DNA from: Rahnella aceris
Lineage (GTDB): Bacteria > Pseudomonadota > Gammaproteobacteria > Enterobacterales > Enterobacteriaceae
Assembly: GCF_011684115.1 (NCBI RefSeq)
Contig: NZ_JAADJV010000001.1
Location: 1,860,001-1,924,000, forward strand
Reading direction: 5' to 3'
Length of the DNA stretch: 64,000 nucleotides
Made by a program: the position numbers and the translations under genes. The notes under the pieces were generated by a model. The model did not search any database. It worked only from the letters and a program-made list of their open reading frames with translations, and was not told the origin of the DNA. Numbering within the stretch: the stretch's first letter is position 1; each line of letters begins with the position of its first letter. This document shows, one piece after another, positions 45,359-55,577 of this stretch.

Positions 45359-45772
45359 TTAAGACAACTCTGCGGCTTTAGCGCGAATAGAGCGAATCAT
45401 CGCTTCCAGCCCTTGCGAGCGTGAAGGTGTCAGATGCTGGCTCAGTTCAAGTTCAGTGAAAAACGGACGCACATCCAGTTCAACCACATCACGAGGCGTT
45501 AAACCCTGATACAGGCTGAAGACAATCGCGACCAGACCTTTAACAATGGCTGCATCACTGTCACCTTCGAAGGTCAGTGCACCATTTTCATCAGTGCGCA
45601 TCACAATCCATACCTGACTCTGGCAGCCGGAAATCAGGTTTTGATCCTGACGGTATTCTTCCGGTAAAACCGGTAACTGGCCACCCAGCTCAATCACGTA
45701 CAGATATTTTTCTTCCCAATTCGGGCATCGGGAAAAGTTTCTGACTAACTTGTTTCTATCTGGCAAAGCCAT
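45359..45772 (-). CDS. sufE: Cysteine desulfuration protein SufE
   Basis: A 137-aa sulfur-acceptor that takes persulfide from SufS and passes it to SufB. The acceptor is Cys50 in ISGCQSQVW. The start at 45772 has an AGGAT site; a longer frame (to 45904) overlaps sufS and is not used. It is the last gene of the sufABCDSE operon, 28 bases after sufS. Confidence 0.96.
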   Translation of the reverse strand: MALPDRNKLVRNFSRCPNWEEKYLYVIELGGQLPVLPEEYRQDQNLISGCQSQVWIVMRTDENGALTFEGDSDAAIVKGLVAIVFSLYQGLTPRDVVELDVRPFFTELELSQHLTPSRSQGLEAMIRSIRAKAAELS

Positions 45773-45800
45773 AAAGACATCCTGATCTGGGCTGTCAGGA

Positions 45801-47021
45801 TTAACCCAACAACCGGTGAATACGTTGCAGTCCAGCGACCAAACGGTCGACTTCTTCACGTGTATTGTACATCGCAAGCGACGCACGGCACATAGCCGGA
45901 ACACCGTAGAAGGACATTAATGGCATCGCACAGTGGTGACCGGTGCGGATGGCAATACCGTATTGGTCAAGGAAACTGCCTACGTCGTACGCATGGTGTT
46001 TGCCGAGATTGAACGCAATAACCCCAGCTCGGGTGGCCGGGCCGTAGATCTGAATATCAGGCACCTGCGCCATCGCGTTGAGCGCATAGTTCATCAGTTC
46101 CTGTTCATAAGCATGGATATTTTCCAGACCCAGCTCAGTCACGTATTCCATTGCCGCACCCAGCCCCATAATTCCGCCGGTGTTGGGTGTGCCCGCTTCA
46201 AACCGCCACGGCGCCGCCGCGAATGTCGTGCCTTCGGTCAGACTGACATGTTTGATCATTGAGCCGCCACCTTCCCACGGAGGCATCTGATCCAGCAACG
46301 CCTTGCGGCCGTACAGAATACCAATACCGGTCGGCCCGTAAAGTTTATGTCCGGACCAGACATAGAAATCACAGCCCAGCGCCTGCACGTCAACCGCATG
46401 ATGCATGACCGCCTGCGCACCATCAACCAGAACGGTCAGACCAGCAGCCTTCGCCTGAGGGATGATTTTTTCGATCGGGTTAACAGTGCCCAATACATTG
46501 GAAACATGCGCCAGCGTCAGTAATTTTGTGCGTGGCGTGATCAGCGATTCAAGCTGTGACAAATCCAGCTCACCTTCGGGTGTCAGGTGCCAGACATCGA
46601 TATGAAGATCACGTTCTTTCGCCAGCATCTGCCATGGCACGATGTTCGCGTGGTGTTCCATTTCAGTCAGAATAATGTGGTCGCCGGCGTGTAAAAACTC
46701 ACGTCCCCAGGTATTGGCGACCAGGTTAATGGCTTCCGTGGAACCTTTGACGAAGACGATTTCTTCCGCCGATGCGGCATTCATGAAATGGGCGGCCTGA
46801 GTGCGGACGTTTTCCATCTGCTCAGTCGCTTCCGCGCTCATGGTGTGAATACCACGGTGAACCGCAGCATAACCTTGTTCGAAGAAAGACATTTCTCGTT
46901 GAATAACCTGATGCGGTTTCTGCGCGCTGGCCGCGCTGTCAAGGTAGGCCAGCGGCTGGCCGTTAACTTCACGGCTCAGCACAGGGAAATCGCTACGTAC
47001 TCTTTCCAGTGGAAAACTCAT
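45801..47021 (-). CDS. sufS: Cysteine desulfurase SufS
   Basis: A 406-aa PLP enzyme that removes sulfur from cysteine. The PLP lysine is in [11 protein letters not shown] and the persulfide-forming Cys364 in RTGHHCAMP. Length equals E. coli SufS. Its start codon overlaps the sufD stop by one base (TAATG), so translation is coupled. Works with SufE under oxidative stress and iron shortage. Confidence 0.97.
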   Translation of the reverse strand: MSFPLERVRSDFPVLSREVNGQPLAYLDSAASAQKPHQVIQREMSFFEQGYAAVHRGIHTMSAEATEQMENVRTQAAHFMNAASAEEIVFVKGSTEAINLVANTWGREFLHAGDHIILTEMEHHANIVPWQMLAKERDLHIDVWHLTPEGELDLSQLESLITPRTKLLTLAHVSNVLGTVNPIEKIIPQAKAAGLTVLVDGAQAVMHHAVDVQALGCDFYVWSGHKLYGPTGIGILYGRKALLDQMPPWEGGGSMIKHVSLTEGTTFAAAPWRFEAGTPNTGGIMGLGAAMEYVTELGLENIHAYEQELMNYALNAMAQVPDIQIYGPATRAGVIAFNLGKHHAYDVGSFLDQYGIAIRTGHHCAMPLMSFYGVPAMCRASLAMYNTREEVDRLVAGLQRIHRLLG

Positions 47022-48322
47022 TACTTACCTCGATTTAGTCTGCCTGCAATACGGGCAATGACGACTTCACGCAGGGTTTCATTCTTAATGGCTTCCGTCA
47101 GTTCGGCAGCAAAAGCGAAGATGATCATTTGCTGAGCATCCTGCCCGCTGATCCCACGGGTACGCAGATAGAAAAGCTGTTCGTCGTCGATACGACCCAC
47201 TGTCGCACCGTGGCTGCACTTCACGTCATCGGCATAAATTTCCAGCTGAGGTTTGGTATCAACCTCAGTGTGTTTGCCCAGCAACAAGTTGTTGTTGGTC
47301 ATTTTGCCATCAGTTTTCAGTGCGTGCTGGGCCACTTTAATCATGCCGTTGAAAATCGCTTTAGCGCGATCGTTCACGATCACTTTGTGCAACTGTTTGC
47401 TGTTGCAATAGCCTTTATTATGTTCCAGATACGTCCGGGTATCGGCAATCTCAGAATCAACCGGCAGAACCAGACTGTTGATATCCAGATTGCTGTTTTC
47501 GCCGTTAAGCTGCGCGCTGGTGTTATTTCGGGTCAGGCCCGCACCCAGCAGGAAACTGTGGCTGGAAACACGTGCATCGCGCCCGATGACCAGATCATTA
47601 TGCGAGAAGTGGAAACTGGCCTGGCTTTCAAAGGCCAGTTTGTAATGCGTGAAATCTGCATTATCGCCCACATTTATCGTCATACGTGCACCGGTGAAAT
47701 GTCCCTGGTCGTTCAGACTCAGGTAATGCTCGATAACTTCTGCATTCGCACCATTCTCAATCGCCAGGTGATAACGATGATGAACGGTATTCATTTCGCG
47801 CGACTGGTCACGACCACTGCTCAGATGGAGCAGATACAGCGGTTTCTCAGCGTGCTTGCCTACAGGCAAACGCACAGAGAAAGAATCCTGCGCCAGACTT
47901 TCAGTCAGATGTAAAAACACCTCTGACTGAATCGGATCCGGTAACGTTTGTTGCGCGGAAGGGCTCAGTTTTTCGATTTCAAACGCACCGGTATCGCTGT
48001 CGCTCAGGCTCGCATCAAAACGACCATCCACGAAAACCAGACGGTAGCACTCCAGTGGCAGCGCAAGGGATTTGATTTTCTCAACCGTCAGCGCCTGCTG
48101 CTGAGGAGCAAAGAACTGATTGCCCAGCAGTGAAGAAACCGGCGTGTATTTCCAGTCTTCCAGTTTGGCATGCGGAAAACCGAGGCGCAGCACCTGTTGC
48201 CAGTGAGCATGCGCATGGGGGGATTGCTCACCGCCACGGCTTTCAAAAAGACGGTAAAGTTGCTGCATGGCGTGCGAACTGCCCGCCGCAGGGACATTAC
48301 TCTTCGTCGGTAAGCCAGCCAT
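47021..48322 (-). CDS. sufD: Fe-S assembly scaffold protein SufD
   Basis: A 433-aa beta-helix protein of the SufBCD scaffold; needed for iron entry into the cluster. The C-terminal SufBD core includes [25 protein letters not shown] with the conserved Cys and His. It overlaps the 3-prime end of sufC by 26 bases and sufS by one base, so the genes are tightly coupled. Confidence 0.96.
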   Translation of the reverse strand: MAGLPTKSNVPAAGSSHAMQQLYRLFESRGGEQSPHAHAHWQQVLRLGFPHAKLEDWKYTPVSSLLGNQFFAPQQQALTVEKIKSLALPLECYRLVFVDGRFDASLSDSDTGAFEIEKLSPSAQQTLPDPIQSEVFLHLTESLAQDSFSVRLPVGKHAEKPLYLLHLSSGRDQSREMNTVHHRYHLAIENGANAEVIEHYLSLNDQGHFTGARMTINVGDNADFTHYKLAFESQASFHFSHNDLVIGRDARVSSHSFLLGAGLTRNNTSAQLNGENSNLDINSLVLPVDSEIADTRTYLEHNKGYCNSKQLHKVIVNDRAKAIFNGMIKVAQHALKTDGKMTNNNLLLGKHTEVDTKPQLEIYADDVKCSHGATVGRIDDEQLFYLRTRGISGQDAQQMIIFAFAAELTEAIKNETLREVVIARIAGRLNRGK

Positions 48323-49043
48323 AACCTTGCTCCTCTAACTGTTTAACCAAGGTGAAATCGCCGGATTTAACGATGCGGCCCTGATACAGAACATGCACGT
48401 AGTCAGGCTTGATGTAGTCGAGGATACGCTGGTAGTGGGTGACAATAACGAATGAACGTTTGCCGTCACGCAGTGTGTTGACACCATCAGAAACAATCTT
48501 CAGCGCATCGATGTCCAGACCGGAGTCGGTTTCATCAAGGATGCACAGGTTTGGTTCAAGCGCTGCCATTTGCAGAATGTCGTTACGCTTTTTCTCGCCA
48601 CCGGAGAAACCTACATTCACTGAACGGGTGAGCAAATCGGCAGGCATCTTGAGCATCGCGATTTTCTCTTCGATGAAATCTGCGAAGTCAAAACGATCCA
48701 TCGGCTCCTGCCCGCGGTATTTACGCACCGCATTCACTGCTGTTTGCAGGAAGAAATGGTTGGTCACACCAGGGATTTCTACCGGGTACTGGAAAGCCAT
48801 GAATACGCCTTCGCCAGCACGATCTTCCGGCGCGAGTTCCAGCAAATCTTTACCGTTGAAGATGACGGAACCGTCAGTGACTTCGTAATCTTCACGGCCA
48901 GCCAGTGTCGCGGAGAGCGTACTTTTACCTGAGCCGTTCGGGCCCATAATGGCGTGTACTTCACCCGGTTTGATCTCCAGATCAAGTCCTTTCAGAATTT
49001 CCTTTTCTTCGACACGGACCTTCAAATTCTTAATGCTTAACAT
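48297..49043 (-). CDS. sufC: Fe-S assembly ATPase SufC
   Basis: A 248-aa ABC-type ATPase. Walker A GPNGSGKS (residues 34-41), signature FSGGEKKR and Walker B LCILDETDSGLDIDAL are complete; the ATPase drives the SufBCD scaffold. The start at 49043 gives the same length as E. coli SufC; the frame extends upstream to 49124 without support. 123 bases separate it from sufB, an unusually wide gap for this operon, and I see no terminator there. Confidence 0.97.
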   Translation of the reverse strand: MLSIKNLKVRVEEKEILKGLDLEIKPGEVHAIMGPNGSGKSTLSATLAGREDYEVTDGSVIFNGKDLLELAPEDRAGEGVFMAFQYPVEIPGVTNHFFLQTAVNAVRKYRGQEPMDRFDFADFIEEKIAMLKMPADLLTRSVNVGFSGGEKKRNDILQMAALEPNLCILDETDSGLDIDALKIVSDGVNTLRDGKRSFVIVTHYQRILDYIKPDYVHVLYQGRIVKSGDFTLVKQLEEQGYGWLTDEE

Positions 49044-49166
49044 ACGTATCCTTGAGTTTGCGCCTGGGCGCTCATAATTCTGTTTTATGCTGTGACTTTG
49101 AGAACTCACACCTGCACGTCGCACACATCACACCATGCTGCGACGGCAGGGAAAACGTACGGCGAA

Positions 49167-50690
49167 TTAACCGACGCTGTGTTCAAGGCTGATCGCCAGC
49201 AGTTTCTGTGCTTCGACAGCAAACTCCAGCGGCAGCTCGGAAAAGACATCTTTACAGAAACCATTCACAATCATGGAAATAGCGTCATCTTCGCTGATAC
49301 CACGTTGCAGACAGTAGAACAGCTGGTCATCGCCGATTTTTGACGTCGTGGCTTCATGTTCCAGCTGAGCCGTATTATTGCGCACTTCAACATACGGGAA
49401 CGTATGCGCGGCACTGTCGGCGCCAATCAGCATGGAGTCACACTGCGTAAAGTTACGGGCATTTTCTGCACTTGGCAGGATCTTCACCAGACCGCGATAG
49501 CTGTTCTGGCTGTGACCGGCGGAAATCCCTTTGGAAATAATGGTCGACTTGGTATTTTTACCAATGTGGATCATCTTGGTACCGGTATCCGCCTGCTGTT
49601 TACCACTGGTCAGCGCAACCGAGAAGAATTCACCGATTGAGTTATCACCTTTAAGAATAACGCTTGGGTATTTCCAGGTGATAGCTGAGCCGGTTTCAGA
49701 CTGCGTCCAGGACATCTTCGAGCCAGCGCCTTCGCACAATGCACGTTTAGTCACGAAGTTCAGAATACCGCCGCTGCTGTCTTTGCTGCCGGAGAACCAG
49801 TTCTGCACGGTGGAATATTTCACTTCCGCGTCTTTGTGCAGGATGACTTCAACCACCGCTGCGTGCAGCTGGTAGGTATCACGTACCGGCGCGGAGCAGC
49901 CTTCGATGTAACTGACATAACTGCCTTCGTCAGCAATCAGGATCGTACGTTCGAATTGACCGGTTTTCGCTGCATTGATACGGAAGTAAGTCGACAGTTC
50001 CATCGGACAACGCACGCCTTTAGGCACGTAAACAAAAGTACCATCCGAGGCCACTGCCGCATTCAGCGCCGCAAAGAAGTTATCCTGCGCAGGCACGACG
50101 GTACCCAGGTATTTGCGCACCAGCTCAGGGTATTCATGAATTGCCTCACCAAATGAGCAGAAAATGACGCCCGATTCAGCCAGCTTATCGCGATACGTTG
50201 TGGAGACAGATACGGAGTCAAAAATCGCATCAACGGCGACTTCTTTGCCTTCACGAACCGGAACGCCCAGCTGTTCGAAAGCCTTTTCAACTTCGCTGGT
50301 CAGATAATTATTCGCTTCGCCCGCAGGAACACCGAGGGACTCGCCGCCCGATTGCTGCGTCGCCCCCGGTTGTGAGCCACAGCTATCATCGCAGCTGCCA
50401 CAAGATGGCGCGGAATAATAGCTGTAATCCTGGTAATCCAGAGGCGTGTAATACGCCTTCAGCCAGTGTGGCTCTTCCATTTTCAACCAGGCATGATAAG
50501 CCTGCAGACGGAACTCCAGCATCCACTCAGGCTCGTTGCGCTTAGCGGAAATCGCACGCACCACATCTTCGTTGATGCCTGATGCTAATTCATCGGTTGC
50601 CAGCTGGGTAAAGAACCCTTCCTTGTAATTCGTCCCCTCGCCGACCCAAGACTGCACATCATCTGGAATTTCTACGTTGCTTCGTGACAT
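49167..50690 (-). CDS. sufB: Fe-S assembly scaffold protein SufB
   Basis: A 507-aa scaffold on which the nascent Fe-S cluster is built; about 12 residues longer than E. coli SufB. The segments [19 protein letters not shown] and [34 protein letters not shown] are family hallmarks, and the N-terminal part contains a [10 protein letters not shown] cysteine cluster. It follows sufA on the same strand with 46 bases between. Confidence 0.96.
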   Translation of the reverse strand: MSRSNVEIPDDVQSWVGEGTNYKEGFFTQLATDELASGINEDVVRAISAKRNEPEWMLEFRLQAYHAWLKMEEPHWLKAYYTPLDYQDYSYYSAPSCGSCDDSCGSQPGATQQSGGESLGVPAGEANNYLTSEVEKAFEQLGVPVREGKEVAVDAIFDSVSVSTTYRDKLAESGVIFCSFGEAIHEYPELVRKYLGTVVPAQDNFFAALNAAVASDGTFVYVPKGVRCPMELSTYFRINAAKTGQFERTILIADEGSYVSYIEGCSAPVRDTYQLHAAVVEVILHKDAEVKYSTVQNWFSGSKDSSGGILNFVTKRALCEGAGSKMSWTQSETGSAITWKYPSVILKGDNSIGEFFSVALTSGKQQADTGTKMIHIGKNTKSTIISKGISAGHSQNSYRGLVKILPSAENARNFTQCDSMLIGADSAAHTFPYVEVRNNTAQLEHEATTSKIGDDQLFYCLQRGISEDDAISMIVNGFCKDVFSELPLEFAVEAQKLLAISLEHSVG

Positions 50691-50736
50691 GTTGGTTACA
50701 TCGCTTTGTTTACAATAATCTTAGAAACAGAAAGTT

Positions 50737-51108
50737 TTAAACACCGAAACTTTCGCCACACCCGCAGGCATGCTGAGCTTTAGGATTATTGAATTTAAAT
50801 ATCTGATTCAGTCCTTCGCGGACAAAATCTACCTCGGTTCCGTCGATGAAAGGCATGGCTTTCAGCGGAACAAACAGCAAAGCGCCGTCATGTTCAAACA
50901 CCAGGTCATCGCTGGCCGGTTGTTTGGTTAAATCCAAAACGTAGCCAAAGCCAGCACAGCCCGATTGTTTCACGGAAAGCTGGAGACCTTTGACTTCGGG
51001 ATCCTGAGCCACCAGAGTATTAATCTGTTTCGCTGCAGAATCTGTCAGGCTAACGCCTTGCCATACGTTGTCGTCTAAAGAGAAAGAGCCGACAGTTTCA
51101 GTTTGCAT
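50737..51108 (-). CDS. sufA: A-type Fe-S carrier SufA
   Basis: A 123-aa carrier protein with the three conserved cysteines of the A-type family: Cys51 in KQSGCAGFGY, and Cys115 and Cys117 in HACGCGESF at the C-terminus. It hands clusters from SufBCD to target enzymes. It is the first gene of the suf operon; a GAGGTAAG site precedes the ATG, and a promoter can be read about 40 bases upstream. Confidence 0.96.
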   Translation of the reverse strand: MQTETVGSFSLDDNVWQGVSLTDSAAKQINTLVAQDPEVKGLQLSVKQSGCAGFGYVLDLTKQPASDDLVFEHDGALLFVPLKAMPFIDGTEVDFVREGLNQIFKFNNPKAQHACGCGESFGV

Positions 51109-51156
51109 CTGTCTTACCTCATAATTTTACGGTCATAGACAAGACCTATTGTCTCT

Positions 51157-51184
51157 ATTCTAGTGATAACATTAATCACTTCAA
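51157..51184 (-). promoter_or_regulatory. Probable suf operon promoter
   Basis: On the minus strand TTGAAG (51184-51179) and TAGAAT (51162-51157) are 16 bases apart, giving a leader of about 40 bases before sufA. E. coli suf is controlled by IscR, OxyR and Fur; I could not assign those sites here with confidence. The gap 51109-51564 (456 bases) also holds the features listed at 51331, 51474 and 51523. Confidence 0.5.
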
Positions 51185-51330
51185 CCTCTTGTTTTAAGAG
51201 GGTATAGCGATTACACACGAGGAAAGACACTCAATGTGCACCGTCTTTACATCTGGCCACTGGCGGGTCTTGAACACCGCGACCATCAACTGATTGAATA
51301 AATTGTCAATTTTTTGTTAAAAATTGAAAT

Positions 51331-51353
51331 AAACCTTATAAAAGGTAAGGTTT
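51331..51353. repeat. Inverted repeat in the sufA upstream region
   Basis: AAACCTTA (51331-51338) faces TAAGGTTT (51346-51353) around 7 bases. The spacing is that of a dimeric regulator site. It lies about 220 bases from the sufA start and just before the candidate small RNA region. The binding protein is unknown. Confidence 0.5.
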
Positions 51354-51473
51354 AATAGCTTTCATTGTGTCTATTATAAAACATTCATCGGAAATGCCTA
51401 TTTATGAATTCGCCATATCTGAAGAATTAAAGCTCTTTTTGCTTACTGGCTTAACTACACAAAAATAAAAAAA

Positions 51474-51504
51474 CCGGATGAAAACGTTGATCCGGCGATT
51501 TTTT
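51474..51504. terminator. Hairpin with T-runs on both strands
   Basis: CCGGAT (51474-51479) pairs with ATCCGG (51490-51495). On the plus strand it is followed by CGATTTTTT; on the minus strand by seven T directly. No annotated gene on either strand ends here, so it may close an unannotated short RNA. Confidence 0.6.
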
Positions 51505-51522
51505 GCCAATATGATGTTCATT

Positions 51523-51543
51523 ATTTGATAATGATTATCATTC
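51523..51543 (+). promoter_or_regulatory. Fur box and promoter of the gene at 51565
   Basis: ATTTGATAATGATTATCATTC contains GATAATGATTATCATT, a close match to the Fur consensus GATAATGATAATCATTATC. It overlaps a possible -10 (GATAAT, 51527-51532) that is 18 bases from TTGCCA (51503-51508). Iron-loaded Fur should therefore repress the gene at 51565. Confidence 0.8.
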
Positions 51544-51564
51544 AGATAACCCGGAATACTGAGA

Positions 51565-51969
51565 ATGACTCAATCGGTAAATGCGTGGTTGCAAGGCAAG
51601 ATCGACGAATATAAATCGAGTGTCCGCGATGCCACCGTGGATTTTTATATGGCGGATGCCGCCTTACGACGCCCGGATGCGCATCTTTGCCAGCTCAAAC
51701 GCTTCAACAGCATCTGTCTGGATATGGCCAATCTGTGCCTGCAAAACGGGGATGATCACAGTTATCTTCATGCGTTATGCAAATTACATAACCGCCTGAT
51801 CCTGGAAATCAACAGCGTGGTTCGGTGTGAACTCTTCCGTGTTCAGAGTTACCATTTCGCACGGCACACGTTAAAACTCATTTGTCAGTATTATGCCATG
51901 ATGGGCATCTGGGAAAAAGCAACGGCATTTCAAACTGACTTTGCCAAACGCGTTCCGTTCCAGCTTTGA
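51565..51969 (+). CDS. Unrecognised Fur-controlled protein (134 aa)
   Basis: The ATG at 51565 follows a GAGA-type ribosome site and lies 21 bases after a strong Fur box. The 134-aa product appears all-helical and soluble, with six cysteines spread over the sequence (in LCQLK, SICLD, NLCLQ, ALCKL, RCELF and LICQY) and several histidines in the second half; no signal peptide or membrane span. I do not recognise the family. Its place between sufA and menI and its Fur box suggest a role in iron starvation, for example in Fe-S or metal handling, but this is inference. Confidence 0.75.
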   Translation: MTQSVNAWLQGKIDEYKSSVRDATVDFYMADAALRRPDAHLCQLKRFNSICLDMANLCLQNGDDHSYLHALCKLHNRLILEINSVVRCELFRVQSYHFARHTLKLICQYYAMMGIWEKATAFQTDFAKRVPFQL

Positions 51970-52008
51970 TGTGCTTTCAACAGGTTACTTCCCTTTACTA
52001 AGTCAAAT

Positions 52009-52039
52009 AAAAAAGCGGACACATTCATCATGCATCCGC
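52009..52039 (-). terminator. Possible terminator after menI
   Basis: On the minus strand GCGGA (52039-52035) pairs with TCCGC (52019-52015), followed by six T. The loop is 15 bases, so strength is uncertain. Confidence 0.45.
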
Positions 52040-52085
52040 CTGTCCACTTTCTGACTGTATGATCAGTGTTGATTAACAGCCTGTA

Positions 52086-52505
52086 TTAATGTTCGATTAC
52101 CATGGTCGTCAACCGCGATACGCAGCACAGATTCCCTTTCTGATCAAAAATCTCAATCTGCCACACCTGACTGCGGCGGCCGGTGCGCAATGCGCGGCAA
52201 ACACCGCGCACATGCCCTTCCCGTGCAGACTGCATATGGCTGGCATTAATTTCCACGCCCACTACAGTTTGATTTCCTTCGCAGCATAAATAACCCGCCA
52301 TTGATCCCATCGTTTCGGCCAGAACAACAGATGCGCCGCCGTGCAGTAAACCAAAAGGCTGTGTTGTGCGTACATCTACCGGCATGGTCGCTTCGAGGAA
52401 ATCCTCACCCAACTGCGTGAACTCAATCCCCACATGGCCCACCATACATCCTTGACTGCGCTGATTCAGGGCTTCAAGCGTGGTACTCCGTTTCCAGAAT
52501 GACAT
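52086..52505 (-). CDS. menI: 1,4-dihydroxy-2-naphthoyl-CoA thioesterase MenI
   Basis: A 139-aa hotdog-fold thioesterase (YdiI) that releases DHNA from CoA in menaquinone synthesis. The segment QPFGLLHGGASVVLAETMGS carries the catalytic Glu of the 4HBT family, and VVGVEINASHMQSAREG follows. An AAGGAAG site precedes the ATG. It lies 15 bases downstream of ydiJ on the same strand, as in E. coli. Confidence 0.95.
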   Translation of the reverse strand: MSFWKRSTTLEALNQRSQGCMVGHVGIEFTQLGEDFLEATMPVDVRTTQPFGLLHGGASVVLAETMGSMAGYLCCEGNQTVVGVEINASHMQSAREGHVRGVCRALRTGRRSQVWQIEIFDQKGNLCCVSRLTTMVIEH

Positions 52506-52520
52506 AATACTTCCTTATTG

Positions 52521-55500
52521 TTAGGGGATGATTTCCAGCAGTGCCTGTAACGGATGGCGAACACCGTTTCCTTCGATTCGTTTTACCTGGCTGCGGCAGG
52601 AATAACCGGTTGCCAGACAGCGCTGGCGTGGCAACCGTTGCAAAGAGGTATGCCAGGAAAGCTCATAAATTCCCAGTGAGTTTTCGAGATTCTTGGTTTC
52701 ATGACCGTACGTCCCTGCCATTCCGCAACACCCGACACTGACGTTTTCCAGCTTCGCACCGTAGCGGGCAAAGATGTCGCCCCACTGTTTGCCGCTGTTG
52801 GGCAAGGCGGTGCTTTCCGTACAATGTCCGAACAGATACCAGGACTCGCCACTTTGTTGTTGTGCCGGACGCTCAGCCAGCCAGCTGTCAAGCCATTCAT
52901 GCACAAGCTGGACCTGGAACGATCCGCGTGTGTCACCGAGAATTTCTTTATATTCATCGCGATAACACAGTACCAGCGCAGGATCGACCCCCACCATCGG
53001 CATTCCCAATTGCGATACACGGTTAAGGAACAGCGACGTTTTCTTCGCTGTTTTGGCAAAGCGGGTCAGGAAACCTTTTATGTGCTGCGCTTTGCCATTA
53101 GGTGAGAAAGGCAACAGAACAGGTTTAAGGCCCAGTTTTTCAATCAGACGGATAAAATCAGCAACGACCTGCGCGTCATAAAAACTGGTAAACGGATCCT
53201 GCACGACCAGCACGTATTCACCACGCCGGGCAGGCGGAATGGCTTCCAGTTGTTCAAGCGTCATCTTACTGGCGCGATGCCCTGATAACTGCTCGCGCAG
53301 TGTCGGAGAAGACAGCAAAGGCAAATCAACCATGCCGATATTTTTCCGGCTCATCTCGCGCAACCAGGGTTGCCTGAGGAAGAAGTTGAACACCTTGGGG
53401 GCTTTGGCCATCAGGGGGGCATAGCTTTCAACACTCGCAACAAAATGGTCGCGTGCCGGGCGCAGATAACGCGTGTGATAAAGCTGCAGGAAACGTGAGC
53501 GGAACCCCGGCACATCAATTTTTATCGGGCACTGCGTCGAGCAGGCTTTGCAGGCCAGACAGCCGGACATTGCCTCTTTCACTTCATGGGAGAAATCATA
53601 TTCGCCTTTATTGGCATGCCAGGTGTTACGCGTACGTTCGATCAGGCTGCGGAAACTCATGCCTTTCTCCGGCAGCGCATTCTCAAGCGCCAGCGGATCT
53701 ACACCTTGTTCTGACAATAAACGCAACCATTCGCGAACCAGACCCGCGCGACCTTTTGGCGAGTGGATACGGCTGCCGGTAATTTTCATTGACGGACACA
53801 TCGGGCTTTTCACATCAAAGTTAAAGCACAGGCCGTTACCGTTACATTCCATCGCACCGCGGAATGACTGACGGACTTCCAGCGGAATACGGCGATCCAA
53901 GGTTCCGCGTTTTGGCGCATCGACTTTCATCATCGGTTCATCGCACTCAAGCGGCGCGCAGATCTTACCGGGATTCAGGCGGTTATCCGGATCGAATACG
54001 GTTTTGATCCGGCGCAGTTCATGGAACAGTGCTTCGCCAAAGAATGCCGGACTGTATTCTGCACGGAAACCCTTTCCGTGCTCTCCCCATAGCAAACCAC
54101 CATATTTAGCGGTCAGGGCTACGACTTCATCGGAGATTTGTTTGAGCAATATCTCCTGTTGTGGGTCACACATGTCCAGTGCGGGACGCACATGCAATAC
54201 ACCCGCATCGACATGCCCGAACATGCCATAACTGAGATGATGACTGTCGAGCAGCGCACGGAATTCGACAATATAATCCGCCAGATGCTGGGGAGGCACA
54301 CAGGTGTCCTCCGCAAACGGCAACGGTTTAGCCTGCCCTTTGGCATTACCCAGCAGACCGACGGCTTTCTTGCGCATATTATAAATACGCTCGATACCAG
54401 CCAGATCAGCGCAAATCTGGTAGCCAATCACACCGCCTTCTTTATCACTTATCAGGCTATCAAGGCGTTCGCACAACGCACTGACCTGAGTTTCAATCAG
54501 GTCTGCATCATCTCCGGCGAACTCAACAATGTTCAGTCCCTGCATGTCTTTGCCTTCAACGTCGGTGATGTAATCACGAACGCTGTGCCAGACAATGTCT
54601 TCTCGCGCCAGATTCAGTACTTTGGAATCGACGGTTTCAACCGATAGCGCCTTCGCCTCCACCATAAAAGGCGCATTACGTAACGCTGAATTAAAGGAGT
54701 CGTATTTGATATTGACCAGACGACGCACTTTGGGGATCGGCGTGATATTCAGACGCGCCTCGGTGATAAAGGCCAGCGAGCCTTCTGAACCGGTCAGAAT
54801 GCGTGTCAGGTTGAAGGTTTGCAGATCGTCACTCAGCACATGGCGCAGGTCGTAACCTGTGAGGAAACGATTAAGTTTCGGGAATTTTTCAATCACCAGC
54901 GCGCGGTTATCACGACAACTGTCCAGCACGGTGCGGTAAATCCGTCCAATGACCGAATCCTCTTCACCCAGCTTATCGGCCAGCGCCGTCGGAATAGCGG
55001 TGGTATCCAGCATGTCGCCACCGAGAACAATCGCACGGACACCGAGAACGTGGTCAGACGTTTTGCCGTAAACCAGCGAGCCCTGACCGGAGGCATCGGT
55101 GTTAATCATGCCCCCCAGCGTCGCACGGTTACTGGTTGATAACTCGGGAGAGAAGAAAAAGCCAAACGGGCGCAGATAATCATTGAGCTGATCTTTGATC
55201 ACCCCGGCTTCGACCTTGACCCACCCTTGTTCCACGTTGATATCCAGAATGCGGTTCATATGACGGGACATATCAACCACAATGCCGCGGTTCAGTGACT
55301 GACCGTTGGTACCGGTACCGCCACCGCGCGGAGTAAACACGAGTGTTTTAAAACGTTCCTGCCCCGCAAGGCGGGCAATCAATGCAACGTCTGACGTCGC
55401 GATGGGGAATAAGACCGCATCCGGCAGCAACTGATAGACGCTGTTGTCCGTCGCCATCGTCAGCCTGTCGGCATAAGTTGTTGTGACATCACCCGTGAAA

Positions 55501-55577
55501 CCGTTGCTTTTTAATGCTTCCAAAAAATCGAGCACCAGCTGGATGACACCCGGTGCCTGAGAAATCTGTGGGATCAT
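52521..55577 (-). CDS. ydiJ: FAD/Fe-S oxidoreductase YdiJ (D-2-hydroxyglutarate dehydrogenase type)
   Basis: A 1018-aa protein, the same length as E. coli YdiJ. An N-terminal FAD-binding type 4 domain (about 45-280, with FTPRGGGTGTNGQS and GGMINTDASGQGS), an FAD-oxidase C-terminal domain (about 300-590), a ferredoxin-type centre with CLACKACSTQCP (about residue 672) and a C-terminal part with a CCG-type segment (VGCCGMAG). The homologue has been described as a D-2-hydroxyglutarate dehydrogenase. The start at 55577 is the family start; the frame extends 35 codons upstream. Confidence 0.94.
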   Translation of the reverse strand: MIPQISQAPGVIQLVLDFLEALKSNGFTGDVTTTYADRLTMATDNSVYQLLPDAVLFPIATSDVALIARLAGQERFKTLVFTPRGGGTGTNGQSLNRGIVVDMSRHMNRILDINVEQGWVKVEAGVIKDQLNDYLRPFGFFFSPELSTSNRATLGGMINTDASGQGSLVYGKTSDHVLGVRAIVLGGDMLDTTAIPTALADKLGEEDSVIGRIYRTVLDSCRDNRALVIEKFPKLNRFLTGYDLRHVLSDDLQTFNLTRILTGSEGSLAFITEARLNITPIPKVRRLVNIKYDSFNSALRNAPFMVEAKALSVETVDSKVLNLAREDIVWHSVRDYITDVEGKDMQGLNIVEFAGDDADLIETQVSALCERLDSLISDKEGGVIGYQICADLAGIERIYNMRKKAVGLLGNAKGQAKPLPFAEDTCVPPQHLADYIVEFRALLDSHHLSYGMFGHVDAGVLHVRPALDMCDPQQEILLKQISDEVVALTAKYGGLLWGEHGKGFRAEYSPAFFGEALFHELRRIKTVFDPDNRLNPGKICAPLECDEPMMKVDAPKRGTLDRRIPLEVRQSFRGAMECNGNGLCFNFDVKSPMCPSMKITGSRIHSPKGRAGLVREWLRLLSEQGVDPLALENALPEKGMSFRSLIERTRNTWHANKGEYDFSHEVKEAMSGCLACKACSTQCPIKIDVPGFRSRFLQLYHTRYLRPARDHFVASVESYAPLMAKAPKVFNFFLRQPWLREMSRKNIGMVDLPLLSSPTLREQLSGHRASKMTLEQLEAIPPARRGEYVLVVQDPFTSFYDAQVVADFIRLIEKLGLKPVLLPFSPNGKAQHIKGFLTRFAKTAKKTSLFLNRVSQLGMPMVGVDPALVLCYRDEYKEILGDTRGSFQVQLVHEWLDSWLAERPAQQQSGESWYLFGHCTESTALPNSGKQWGDIFARYGAKLENVSVGCCGMAGTYGHETKNLENSLGIYELSWHTSLQRLPRQRCLATGYSCRSQVKRIEGNGVRHPLQALLEIIP

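Noticed and set aside
47129..47914. 261-codon open frame on the plus strand
   Set aside because: Antisense to sufD inside the well-supported suf operon.
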